Origin: Eleftheria terrae
GTDB taxonomy: Bacteria > Pseudomonadota > Gammaproteobacteria > Burkholderiales > Burkholderiaceae_C
Assembly: GCF_030419005.1 (NCBI RefSeq)
Contig: NZ_CP106951.1
Span: 1,302,001 to 1,366,000, forward strand
Reading direction: 5' to 3'
DNA: 64,000 nt
The notes beneath the pieces were generated by a model, which did not search any database, was not told where the DNA came from, and saw only the letters and a program-made list of their open reading frames with translations. This document shows positions 19,526 through 27,936 of this stretch, piece by piece. Made by a program: the position numbers and the translations under genes. The first letter of the stretch is position 1. Every line of letters starts with the position of its first letter.

Positions 19526-20413
19526 ATGCCTGCCCCCGCCGCTGCGCCGGCCCCGATCGACCGCCTCTGGGCACCGCGCCTGTCGCTGAGCGCCTGCATC
19601 CGCGCCATCATGGCGCGCGACACGCGCGGCGCGGCGCTGCAGCCCGAGCAGCGGCTGAACTACTTTCCCGCCACGCCGCTGTGCTCCATCGCCTGGACGT
19701 TGCACGGCAGCACCGAGCGGGTGCTTGGCCCGTTCCCCCAGCGCGAGGCCCGCCTCGACGACCCGCGCGAGCCGGTCGTCGCCCGCGTGGTGCTGACCGG
19801 GCCGTTCAATCAGCCCTCGGTGAGCTGGAACCCCGGGCCCTTGCACGGGATGATGCTGCTGCTGATGCCCGATGCGCTGCAGTCCATGACCGGCCTCGAC
19901 CCGGCCATCTTCGTCAACCGCATCGTCGATGCGAACGGGGTGCTGCCGCCCGACTGGTGTGCCATGTGCGAGGCGGTGGCGACCGCCACCGACGACGCAA
20001 CCCGGGTGCGCCTCATCGAGGACTTCCTGGAGCCACGCTGGCAGGCCGTGCGGCCCAGGCACGGCCTGGACGGCCACCGCTACCAGGACTGGGCGCAGGG
20101 CTTGGCCATGCGTGCCGCGCAGAGCGCTGCCGGCCGCAGCCTGCGGCAGGTGGAGCGCCGCATCAAGCAATGGGCCGGCCAGCCGATGCGGGAACTGCAA
20201 GGCATCGGCCGCATCGAGCGGGCGTTCTTCGAGGTCATGGCCGCCGAGGCGGAGGACCGGCTGCACTGGGCCGAACTGGCAGCGGACTGCGGCTATGCCG
20301 ACCAGTCCCACCTCAGCCGCGTGACGCGGCGCATGACCGGTTTCTCCCCAGAGGAACTGCGGCGGCGCATCCACGGCGAGGCCGCCTTCTGGGCCTACCG
20401 GCTCTGGCAATGA
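19526..20413 (+). CDS. AraC-family transcriptional regulator
   Basis: A 295-residue protein with a C-terminal AraC-type double helix-turn-helix (residues ~200-290). The second HTH reads L-A-A-D-C-G-Y-A-D-Q-S-H-L-S-R followed by R-R-M-T-G-F-S-P-E-E-L. The N-terminal half is an unassigned sensing domain rich in short hydrophobic stretches. ATG 19526 is chosen; the frame is open further upstream (to 19382), but that would overlap the divergent P450 start. The 124-bp shared gap with the P450 suggests it controls that gene, and perhaps itself. Confidence 0.87.
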   Translation: MPAPAAAPAPIDRLWAPRLSLSACIRAIMARDTRGAALQPEQRLNYFPATPLCSIAWTLHGSTERVLGPFPQREARLDDPREPVVARVVLTGPFNQPSVSWNPGPLHGMMLLLMPDALQSMTGLDPAIFVNRIVDANGVLPPDWCAMCEAVATATDDATRVRLIEDFLEPRWQAVRPRHGLDGHRYQDWAQGLAMRAAQSAAGRSLRQVERRIKQWAGQPMRELQGIGRIERAFFEVMAAEAEDRLHWAELAADCGYADQSHLSRVTRRMTGFSPEELRRRIHGEAAFWAYRLWQ

Positions 20414-20545
20414 AGGTCGGGCCGGCCACGGGGCGTGTCGCAGCGCCTCTGGCGCGGCGCGGGCCGGACGAGCCCGGCCGCCCTCCAGGCAGCGCCTTGC
20501 CGCCGGCAACCGGCCACGAGCGCAGCCCCAGCCGGCGGACGCTCG

Positions 20546-22375
20546 TCAGCGCTCCACCGCCCCCAGGTCGAGGGCACCGCCGGTGGCCGTGCGCGCCTTC
20601 GGCAGGAAGGCGGTGTCGAGCTGGAAGCCCACCGGGAAGGCACTGGCGCCCGCCGTCGGCGTGGCCTGTGCCGCATTGAGCACCGGGCTGTTGGCCAGCG
20701 GCACGAAGGTCTTCAGGTCAACCGGTGCCGTGGTGCCGGTGATCAGGTTCGACGCGCCGTTGAGCTTGCCGCCCACGGTGTGCCATGGGCCGGAGTCGCT
20801 CCAGCGGGCGTCGATCCAGTTGCGGTACAGGTTCACGATGCCGCCCGCCTTCGACGGATCGGCATACGCGCCTTCGTTGTCCTGCTTCTCGCGCATGCGC
20901 GGGTGGTCCACCGTGGGCGCGAACATGAACACGTTGTTCCAGACCTCGGCCTTCTCGTCGATGGTCGAGAGCTGGAAGATCACCGCATAGCCGTTGCCGC
21001 CGATGTGCACCGTGTTGTTGAAGAAGTACAGCGTCCCCTTGCGGTAGCTGGCTTCATTGCCGCCATGGTCGCCACCATAGTGGATGGTGGTGCCCTGCGT
21101 GCCGTCCTTGGTGATCTGGTTGCCATACACATAGGTATGACGATAGGTGGGGTCGTCCTTGACGGCCTTGAAGTAATCCTCGGCCTCCACCAGGTCCAGC
21201 GAATGGGCACCGCCTTCGATGCGGTTGTAGCGGATCACGACGCCCGCCGAGCGGTCCTTGATCGCATTGCCATAGGCGCCACTGCGCAGCGGGCCGTAGC
21301 GGTTGAACTCGTACACCACCCCCACGCTCTGGATGTAGGTGTTGTGCACCAGCTCGACCCCGGCCACGCCGTTGTCGTGGATGTAGTTGCCGGCGATGCG
21401 CAGGTTGCGGGTCACGGCGAAGTCGCCGTCTTCCTTCGAGTTGGTGAAGATGGCGTGGGTGCAGTCGTCGATCTCGTTGTTGGCGATCACCACGTTGTGG
21501 CCGCGCTCCACCCAGACGCAGGCACCGAACTCCACATAGTTGCGGCGCTGGCCGTGGGTGTCGGTGAACTGGTTCTTCGGATGCGCACCACGGATGCGCA
21601 GGCCGTCGATCTGGACAAACTTGGGATAGGCCTCCCAGGCTTCGGTCTGGAAGCGGTTGAGCACGATCACCGAGCGCGACTCATGCAGCTCGTGGCCATA
21701 CGCAAGGCCGCGGCGAGCCACGGCGTCCTTGCCTTCGAGGACCGGCCGCTCGCCTTGCGGGCCCGGCACGCCGCACAGGCGCACCGGTGCATCGGCCCGG
21801 CCCTGCGCCGCGATGATGGCCTTGCCGTGGTAAGGCGCCGGACGATAGAAGACCCGCACCGTGTCGCCGGCAGCCAGCTTCTCCCAGGGCACCTGGTCGA
21901 GGTCGGCCAGCTGGCCGGCATAGGGCCCGACCTGGTAGTCCTTGCCCTTGCCGGACGGCTGGCAGGCGGTCAGCGACAGCTCCGGCGGCGCATTGCTCGG
22001 TGCAGGTGCCGGCGCAGGCGGCTTGGGGGTGGGCGCCGGAGGGGTCGGCGCCGGCGGTGTGGGCGCGGGAGGCGTCGGCGCCGGAGGCTTCGGCGTGGGT
22101 GCCGGGGGCGGCGGAGGCGGCGGCGGCTTCGGCGTCGCGGGCGGCTTGGGTGTCGGGGCGGGCGGGGTCGGCGCACCCGGGTCCGGCGTCGGCGCCGGGG
22201 AGCCCGGGCCGGAAGCGGCCGGCTCCGGCGCCGGTGGCACCACCTGGTTTGGCATGCCGCTGCCGTCATTGCCGGCGGACCCGTTGTCACTGCCACCGCC
22301 ACCGCAAGCTGCCAATGCGGCAGTCACGCACAGCCAGGCCGAGAACACCCATTTACGTCGCTGCGCAAGGCTCAT
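20546..22375 (-). CDS. Secreted right-handed parallel beta-helix lipoprotein with Pro-rich spacer (copy 1)
   Basis: A 609-residue predicted lipoprotein. The signal peptide ends in a lipobox (L-A-A-C-G-G-G-G), followed by ~100 residues of APTPP/APTPKPP repeats as a wall- or matrix-spanning spacer. The remainder (~residues 130-609) has the short Asn-rich, turn-rich repeats of a right-handed parallel beta-helix (R-Y-N-R-I-E-G-G-A, F-F-N-N-T-V). Such folds are common in polysaccharide lyases, hydrolases and epimerases, but no catalytic motif could be assigned. Start chosen from the signal peptide; the frame runs further upstream without support. A close paralogue lies at 37806-39602 and a distant one at 22635. 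Confidence 0.82.
   Translation of the reverse strand: MSLAQRRKWVFSAWLCVTAALAACGGGGSDNGSAGNDGSGMPNQVVPPAPEPAASGPGSPAPTPDPGAPTPPAPTPKPPATPKPPPPPPPPAPTPKPPAPTPPAPTPPAPTPPAPTPKPPAPAPAPSNAPPELSLTACQPSGKGKDYQVGPYAGQLADLDQVPWEKLAAGDTVRVFYRPAPYHGKAIIAAQGRADAPVRLCGVPGPQGERPVLEGKDAVARRGLAYGHELHESRSVIVLNRFQTEAWEAYPKFVQIDGLRIRGAHPKNQFTDTHGQRRNYVEFGACVWVERGHNVVIANNEIDDCTHAIFTNSKEDGDFAVTRNLRIAGNYIHDNGVAGVELVHNTYIQSVGVVYEFNRYGPLRSGAYGNAIKDRSAGVVIRYNRIEGGAHSLDLVEAEDYFKAVKDDPTYRHTYVYGNQITKDGTQGTTIHYGGDHGGNEASYRKGTLYFFNNTVHIGGNGYAVIFQLSTIDEKAEVWNNVFMFAPTVDHPRMREKQDNEGAYADPSKAGGIVNLYRNWIDARWSDSGPWHTVGGKLNGASNLITGTTAPVDLKTFVPLANSPVLNAAQATPTAGASAFPVGFQLDTAFLPKARTATGGALDLGAVER
20943..21076 (-). repeat. 134-bp perfect direct repeat, copy A
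   Basis: Identical over 134 bp to 38200-38333, in the same orientation. It lies inside the beta-helix domain of the first lipoprotein gene. It is the longest exact match I traced within a much longer similar stretch. Confidence 0.88.
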
Positions 22376-22634
22376 GCCTTTGCTCTCTTTCTTTTTTCTT
22401 CGGCACGGCGCGATGGCCGGTGCCCGATCGGAACGACAGTGCGTCGTTCCGCCCCCAACAACCTGCGGGCCGGGAGGTGCACAGCGATCCCGCAGCGCTC
22501 CGGCGGCGCCCGTCAGCGAGCCCTTCCCTCTACAGCTCAACCCTCTTCTCAGGTGCGCCAGCGTAAGCGGAAATACCTTTCGCGGTGTAATGTTTTGTTT
22601 CTCATCTGAAGTATCTGGCGCGCCGAGTGACAGA

Positions 22635-24251
22635 TCACCGTTGTTCGAAGGCGCCGAGGTCATAGCCCTTGCCACGGCGTTGCCGCTCGACATAGCCGCC
22701 CTGCGGCGAATACTCGTAGCGCACCGCCAGGTTCTCCACCGCCACCGGGCCGCTGGCCGGCGGCGGCAAGGCGGTGGCCTTGTCGATCACCGGCGATCCT
22801 TCGCGCGGGCGCGCGTCGGCGTCCAGCCCCGGGTCGCGCCCCAGCACGAGGTAGCCGTTGCGCCGCAGCGCCACCGGCGACTTGCGGTCGCCCACCAGCC
22901 AGCCGCTGCTGATCCAGTTGGTGCCGGCCAGCTCGATGGTGCCGTTGTCGGTGCCGAGCCTCAGCTCGGCGGTGTTCCGGTTGACGATGACGTTGCCACG
23001 GGCCGAGACCGTCTGGCGCGCCTCGGGCATGTCGAACAGCGTCACGTACCAGAACTGCTTCTGCTGCTCCACATTGAGCAGCACCGTGTTGCCATAGAAG
23101 TGCAGCGTGCCGTGGCGGAAGGCATCCGGGCTGTTGTCACCGCCCCAGTGGATGAGCTTGACCGAGGACTGCCCCGGGTTGTTCCAGTCGCTGACGATGA
23201 GGTTGCCGAACACCCAGGCCTGGTGGTAGAGCGGGTCGTCGCTGACCTGCTTCACGCCGTCCTCGATCTCCACCAGATCGAGCGCGCGGGCGGCCGCCAC
23301 GATGTGGTTGTAGCGCACCACCGTGCCGCTGGCGCGGTCCTTCAGCGAGGAGCCGAGCGCGCCCGGCACCAGCTGGCCGATGTAGTTGCCCTCGTAGAGG
23401 GTGCGCGCGGCCTGCACATACAGGTTGTGCTCCAGCCAGCTGCCGCTGTTGCCGTTGCCATGGATGCGGCTGCGACGCACCGTGATGTAGGCGCTGGCCT
23501 CGTCCACCGAGCGGCTGTTGATGAAGATGCCGTTGCCATTGCCGGTGATCTCGCAATTGTCGATCGTCAGGTGCTCGGCGACGATGGCATAGATGCCGGC
23601 CGCACCGCTGGCATAGCGGCCGGTCGAGCCGTCCTGCGCGGTGTAGCTGTTCTTCTTGTGCGCACCGGTGATCTTCAGGTTCTGGATCATCAGGTGCTTG
23701 GGCCGGTGGCCCCACTTGTCCTGCGGACCTCGGTACAGGAAGACGGTGCCGAGGAACTCGCTGTGCTCCTTGCTGAAGAACCTGGCCCGCGCAGCGTCGC
23801 GCGCCGTCACCGCCGATTCACCACTGATCTCCGGGCGCTCGCACTTGGCGTTGGTCACCCCGTTGATGATCACCGGTGCCTCCGGCCGGCCCTGGGCCCG
23901 CAAGGCGATCTTGCTGCGGTAGGGCTGCGGGCGCCAGTGGATGTTGACCACGTCCCCGGGACCGAGCTGCAACCACGGCACGTCCTCGAGTTCCGTGAAG
24001 GGCTTGCCCGGTCCGACGTCCATCGTGCGGCCGCCGGCACCCGCCTTCAGGGGCCCCGCACAGGCATCGCGCCGCACGGCGGGCAACGGCGGCGGCCACA
24101 GGGCCGCTGCGTTCTGGTCGAGCAGCAGTGTCGACGCTGGCGGCAGGCCCACCGGGCCGGCGGCATGGACAGCCAGCGACAGCAGCGCGCCGCCAAGCAG
24201 CGCCAGCAAGCTGGCAGGACGGGGTCGGTGAATCTGGCCGGACGGCGTCAT
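22635..24251 (-). CDS. Secreted right-handed parallel beta-helix protein (no lipobox)
   Basis: A 538-residue protein with a cleavable signal peptide (hydrophobic core LLALLGGALLSLAV, then H-A-A) and no lipobox Cys, so it is probably periplasmic or secreted. It shares the layout of the two lipoproteins: an N-terminal P-W-L-Q-L-G-P-G-D-V-V strand, A-Q-G-R-P-E-A-P-V-I-I-N-G, helix rungs such as R-Y-N-H-I-V, and the closing Y-D-L-G-A-F-E-Q. ATG 24251 has GGGAG about 8 nt upstream; 24269 is an alternative. A role in trimming or modifying the exported polymer is inferred; catalytic residues were not recognised. Confidence 0.8.
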   Translation of the reverse strand: MTPSGQIHRPRPASLLALLGGALLSLAVHAAGPVGLPPASTLLLDQNAAALWPPPLPAVRRDACAGPLKAGAGGRTMDVGPGKPFTELEDVPWLQLGPGDVVNIHWRPQPYRSKIALRAQGRPEAPVIINGVTNAKCERPEISGESAVTARDAARARFFSKEHSEFLGTVFLYRGPQDKWGHRPKHLMIQNLKITGAHKKNSYTAQDGSTGRYASGAAGIYAIVAEHLTIDNCEITGNGNGIFINSRSVDEASAYITVRRSRIHGNGNSGSWLEHNLYVQAARTLYEGNYIGQLVPGALGSSLKDRASGTVVRYNHIVAAARALDLVEIEDGVKQVSDDPLYHQAWVFGNLIVSDWNNPGQSSVKLIHWGGDNSPDAFRHGTLHFYGNTVLLNVEQQKQFWYVTLFDMPEARQTVSARGNVIVNRNTAELRLGTDNGTIELAGTNWISSGWLVGDRKSPVALRRNGYLVLGRDPGLDADARPREGSPVIDKATALPPPASGPVAVENLAVRYEYSPQGGYVERQRRGKGYDLGAFEQR

Positions 24252-24405
24252 CCCTGTCTCCCTGAGCATGGGGCGCCCATTGTGCGGTCTGGCGGGCCTG
24301 CAGGCGACCCGCACCCCCCGGATGAGCGGGCCGCAAGACCGCGCGGAGCCGCCCCCTTCCACTACAGTAACGGGCTCTTCTTTCACACCCCGGCCGGCCT
24401 TTTCT

Positions 24406-25542
24406 ATGCGAGTGATGCACATCCTGGAGTCCCTGGATCACGGTGGACTGGAGCGCGTCGTCACCGACCTCGCCATTGCGCAGAAGCGCCATGGCCTCGA
24501 TGTGTCGGTGCTGTGCCTGCACCGCACCGAAGGCTACAAGGCCGAGCTGCTGGACCACGGCCTCGACGTGATCGTCGCGGAGAAGTGCAAGCCCTTCGAC
24601 ATGCGGGCCCTGCGCTGCATCCGCCGCTCGGTCGCCGAGCGGCGGGTGGAGGTGGTGCATGCCCACAGCTTCGTGCCCAACTACTACGCCGCCGCCGCCA
24701 TGTGCGGCATGAGCGGGCGGCCCACCCTGGTCGGCACCTGCCATGACATGGGCACCCGGCTGAACAACCGGCGCCTGAACCTCTTCTACGGCTGGTCGCT
24801 GCGCCGCACGGCCGGTGTGGCGATGGTGGGGCGCCAGGTGCATGACCGCTTCGTTGGCGACGGCATCGTGCCGGCGGCCAAGGCCACCACGGTGCTCAAC
24901 GGCATCCCGGTGGACCGCTTCCTAGGTTCCGCCGAGCGGCGGGCCCAGGCGCGCCACGCGCTCGGCCTGGGCGCCGGCGAGCGGGTCATTGGCGCGGTGG
25001 GCCGCATGGTGGCGCTGAAGAACCAGCGCCTGCTGATCGAGCTGATGCCCACGCTTGTCGCCGAACACCCCAGCACCCGCCTGGTGCTGATCGGCTCCGG
25101 CCCGCTGGAGCAGGAGCTGCGCCACTGCGCCCGCCAGCTCGGCGTCACCGACCGCGTGCTGTTTGCCGGCCAGCGCTCCAACGTCGCCGACCTGACGCCG
25201 GCCTTCGACGTGTTTGCCATGCCGTCGCTGACCGAGGGTGTCTCCATCGCGCTGCTCGAAGCGTGCGCCACCGGGCTGGCGGTGGTCGCCACCCGGGTCG
25301 GCGGCAATCCCGAGATCGTCACTGACCGCGAGACCGGCCTGCTGGTGCCACCGGCCGACGGCCCCGCGCTGCACGCCGCCCTCAGCCGCCTGCTGGCCGA
25401 TGCCGAGCTGCGTCGCCGGCTGGGCGAGCAAGCGGCGGCCTGGGTGCGCAGCCATGCGTCGGTCGACACCCTGCGTGCCGCCTACGACCGCTTCTATGCC
25501 AAGGCGGCCGGCCAGCCGCTGGGCGCTGCGCAAGCAGCCTGA
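24406..25542 (+). CDS. GT4-family glycosyltransferase
   Basis: A 378-residue GT-B transferase. The N-terminal half opens with H-I-L-E-S-L-D-H-G-G-L-E-R-V, the acceptor-side glycine loop of GT4 enzymes. The C-terminal half contains G-R-M-V-A-L-K-N-Q and the E-x7-E region (TEGVSIALLEACATGLAVVA). It is transcribed divergently from the beta-helix gene across a 154-bp gap. Related by pattern to exosortase-A-associated GT4 enzymes, but the donor sugar is unknown. The start is uncertain by three codons (24415 is also ATG). Confidence 0.87.
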   Translation: MRVMHILESLDHGGLERVVTDLAIAQKRHGLDVSVLCLHRTEGYKAELLDHGLDVIVAEKCKPFDMRALRCIRRSVAERRVEVVHAHSFVPNYYAAAAMCGMSGRPTLVGTCHDMGTRLNNRRLNLFYGWSLRRTAGVAMVGRQVHDRFVGDGIVPAAKATTVLNGIPVDRFLGSAERRAQARHALGLGAGERVIGAVGRMVALKNQRLLIELMPTLVAEHPSTRLVLIGSGPLEQELRHCARQLGVTDRVLFAGQRSNVADLTPAFDVFAMPSLTEGVSIALLEACATGLAVVATRVGGNPEIVTDRETGLLVPPADGPALHAALSRLLADAELRRRLGEQAAAWVRSHASVDTLRAAYDRFYAKAAGQPLGAAQAA

Positions 25543-25803
25543 TCCCGAGGGCGCCGGCCGCGGGCGGGTGCACAGCCACCCGCCATCCATCGGCGGGCTC
25601 ATGCGCCGATCCTGCTGCAGCCGCACTGCGTCTGCAGCACCCCAAGGTCAACCAGGCCCATGGGTGGGTGGGCGACCCGGAGGGTGTCGGCGTCCTGCCC
25701 CGCCCTCCCTTTGCCTGCCCTGCCCTGCCTTTACCTGCATTCCCTTGCATGCACTGCATGCATTGACCGGGCCGCAACCAGCGGCCCCGCCACCCGGGCC
25801 CGC

Positions 25804-26811
25804 TCAACCGAGCTGAGCGCGCCAGGCTTCGAAGGAGCGCCGCATGCCCTCAGCCGTCGAAACACGGGGCGTCCAGCCGATGCGCTTGAGCGCCGCATTG
25901 CTGTACTGCAGCGGCGTGAACATCGACCGCACGACATAGGGTGTGAAGACCGCCGGCAGCTGGCCCTTGGAGGCCTTGTGGTAGCGCAACAGCCAGCGCG
26001 CACCGAGTGCCAGCGCCCAGTGCGGCACCGGCAGCACCCGCATCTTCTGCACTGAACGGCAGTACTGGCGCAGGTAGCTGCGGCAGCTGGGCAGGTCGTC
26101 GTCCACCACGCTGAAGACGCTGCCCGGCGCGGCATGCAGCGTCGCCCGAGCCACCGCGTCGGCGCAGTTGTCGACATAGGTCAACGGCAGCAAGGCCTTG
26201 CCGCCCAGGCTGAAGAAGAAGCCCATCGCCTTCAGCCCGACGCGCGGCGACAGCGCGCCGCCACCGGGGCCATAGATGACACCCGGCCGCAGCACCACCG
26301 AGTCGAAGCCGTGCTCGCGCTGGAATTCGGCGAACAACTGCTCCTGCCGGGTCTTGGCATAGCCGTAAGGCCCCTTCTCGACGCCGACTTCCTCGGTGGG
26401 CGCGGTCTCGTCCAATGTGGCGCCGGCGGGCAGGTGCTCGGTGCGGAACACCGCAAACGAGCTGATCAGCACCACCCGGCGCACCCCCTGGGCAACCGCC
26501 GCTTCGAGCAGGTTGCGGGTGCCGATGACGGTGTTGGCGAACATGTCGGCCGCGGCCCCCCGCATGCCGGCCGCCGCATGCACGATGCAGTCGACGCCGC
26601 GCACCAGCTCGTCGAGGCTGCCACGGGCCAGCAGGTTGCCGGTGCCGATTTCGATGTGGGCCTCGGGGAAGTCGCGCTGCAGTGTGTCGAGCAGGCCACG
26701 CGGCGCGGTGTGGCGCACGTGCAGGCGCAGGTCACGCGCGCCTTCTGCCAGCAGGCTGCGGGCGATTTGCTTGCCGAGGAAACCGGCCGCGCCGGTGAGG
26801 AGGATCTTCAT
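25804..26811 (-). CDS. NAD-dependent epimerase/dehydratase (extended SDR)
   Basis: A 335-residue extended short-chain dehydrogenase. T-G-A-A-G-F-L-G at residue 6 is the NAD-binding loop; the catalytic Y-G-Y-A-K (~residue 143) supplies the Tyr-x3-Lys pair with S-S-F upstream. It acts on a nucleotide sugar or a lipid-linked sugar, substrate unknown. Its ATG lies inside the stop of the upstream oxidoreductase gene (ATGA, 26808-26811), so the two are translationally coupled and probably work on the same sugar. It is the last gene of a five-gene minus-strand EPS operon (31725 down to 25804). Confidence 0.87.
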   Translation of the reverse strand: MKILLTGAAGFLGKQIARSLLAEGARDLRLHVRHTAPRGLLDTLQRDFPEAHIEIGTGNLLARGSLDELVRGVDCIVHAAAGMRGAAADMFANTVIGTRNLLEAAVAQGVRRVVLISSFAVFRTEHLPAGATLDETAPTEEVGVEKGPYGYAKTRQEQLFAEFQREHGFDSVVLRPGVIYGPGGGALSPRVGLKAMGFFFSLGGKALLPLTYVDNCADAVARATLHAAPGSVFSVVDDDLPSCRSYLRQYCRSVQKMRVLPVPHWALALGARWLLRYHKASKGQLPAVFTPYVVRSMFTPLQYSNAALKRIGWTPRVSTAEGMRRSFEAWRAQLG

Positions 26812-27878
26812 GCTGCGGCCCCGATGCCTTCGACGATCTGGTCGATCACCCGGCACACGCGGATGATCTGTTCCTGCGGCACCGGGTCGGCGCCCTTGCC
26901 TTCCACCGCGTCGTAGAAGCGGTCGAGCAGCACCCGCATGCACTGGAAGTAATGGAATTCATGACGCCGGAACTGCCCGGCATTGCGCCAGCCGTTCTTG
27001 AAGAACTGGCGGCCCTGGCTCCAGGGCACGAAGCTGCGGCCCAGTGCGCTGGGCTGGCTCTGGCGGGCGCTGCGCACCAGCGTGCGGCCGGCATAGTCCA
27101 GCTCCACCGTGTCGCGCGTGCCGACCACCCGCAGCGTGTGGGCCACTGGCCGGCCATGGGCGCTGACCAGCCCGGACACCGTCAGGTGGCCGCTGCGCAG
27201 CAGAAAGCGCAGCTCGTCGGGCATTGCGTCCACTCCCGGGTTGCCGGTGGGCTCACGGCGGCGGAAGGCGCAGACCTGGGTCTGCACCTCGTCGCCCAGG
27301 TGCGGCACCACCTTGGCCAGCACGTGGTCGAGCACGTTGTGGAAGAGCTTGCCGGGCAGGCGGTGCACCCAGTGGGCGGGGTCCGACATCACGGCCAGCC
27401 CGTAATCGCCCGCGAGGTTGTAGCCATAGGCGGTGTCCAGGTGCACCAGCTCGCCCAGGGCACCGGCATCCAGCAGGCGCTGCAGCTCCAGGCCCGGCCA
27501 CTCGAAGTTGTAGAGGTAGTTGACGCCGACCTTGCGGCCGGCCTCGTTGGCGACGTCCACGATGGCTTGCGCCTGTGCCTCGGTGAGGGCGAAGGGCTTC
27601 TCCATGAAGACATGGCAGCCCGCCGCGAAGGCGATCTTCGCCAGCGCCAGGTGCGAGTCCGGCGGCGTGGCGATGTGCACCGCATCCAGCCGTTCGTTCT
27701 GCAGCATCTGCTGCAGGTCGGTGTAGCGCCCGGGGATGCCCAGGCGCACGGCCAGCTGTTCGGCCATCAAGGCCTCGCGGTCGCAGACCGCCACCACTTC
27801 AGCGCGGCCGATGGCCCGCAGCTGCTCCACATGGCCGTCGGCGATCTTGCCGCAGCCCACGATTCCGACCCGAAACAC
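26808..27878 (-). CDS. Gfo/Idh/MocA-family sugar oxidoreductase
   Basis: A 356-residue NAD(P)-dependent oxidoreductase. The Rossmann loop is G-I-V-G-C-G-K-I-A near the N-terminus. The conserved E-K-P motif (M-E-K-P-F-A-L) is near residue 92. H-N-V-L-D-H-V-L (~residue 190) fits the family's substrate-binding helix. The GTG start at 27878 is chosen because a perfect GGGGAGG lies 9 nt upstream; an in-frame TTG at 27896 is less likely. Probably oxidises or reduces a UDP-sugar in EPS precursor supply, paired with the overlapping SDR gene. Confidence 0.88.
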   Translation of the reverse strand: MFRVGIVGCGKIADGHVEQLRAIGRAEVVAVCDREALMAEQLAVRLGIPGRYTDLQQMLQNERLDAVHIATPPDSHLALAKIAFAAGCHVFMEKPFALTEAQAQAIVDVANEAGRKVGVNYLYNFEWPGLELQRLLDAGALGELVHLDTAYGYNLAGDYGLAVMSDPAHWVHRLPGKLFHNVLDHVLAKVVPHLGDEVQTQVCAFRRREPTGNPGVDAMPDELRFLLRSGHLTVSGLVSAHGRPVAHTLRVVGTRDTVELDYAGRTLVRSARQSQPSALGRSFVPWSQGRQFFKNGWRNAGQFRRHEFHYFQCMRVLLDRFYDAVEGKGADPVPQEQIIRVCRVIDQIVEGIGAAA

Positions 27879-27887
27879 CTTGTGCTT

Positions 27888-27894
27888 CCTCCCC
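27888..27894 (-). promoter_or_regulatory. Shine-Dalgarno GGGGAGG deciding a GTG start
   Basis: On the minus strand GGGGAGG stands 9 nt before GTG 27878. It supports that codon as the oxidoreductase start over the TTG at 27896, which would lie upstream of this site. Confidence 0.65.
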
Positions 27895-27936
27895 AATGTC
27901 TCTGAAAACTAGCGCTTGTCCGGTGGCGCCCGGCGT

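Noticed and set aside
17887..20679. A 930-codon plus-strand frame across the P450 and AraC genes
   Set aside because: The P450 heme loop and I-helix are clear on the minus strand and the AraC HTH in another plus frame; this frame has no recognisable family.
22000..22230. A CRISPR-like array because of regular GC-rich repeats
   Set aside because: The periodicity is 15 bp and in frame, encoding Pro-rich peptides; there are no spacers.
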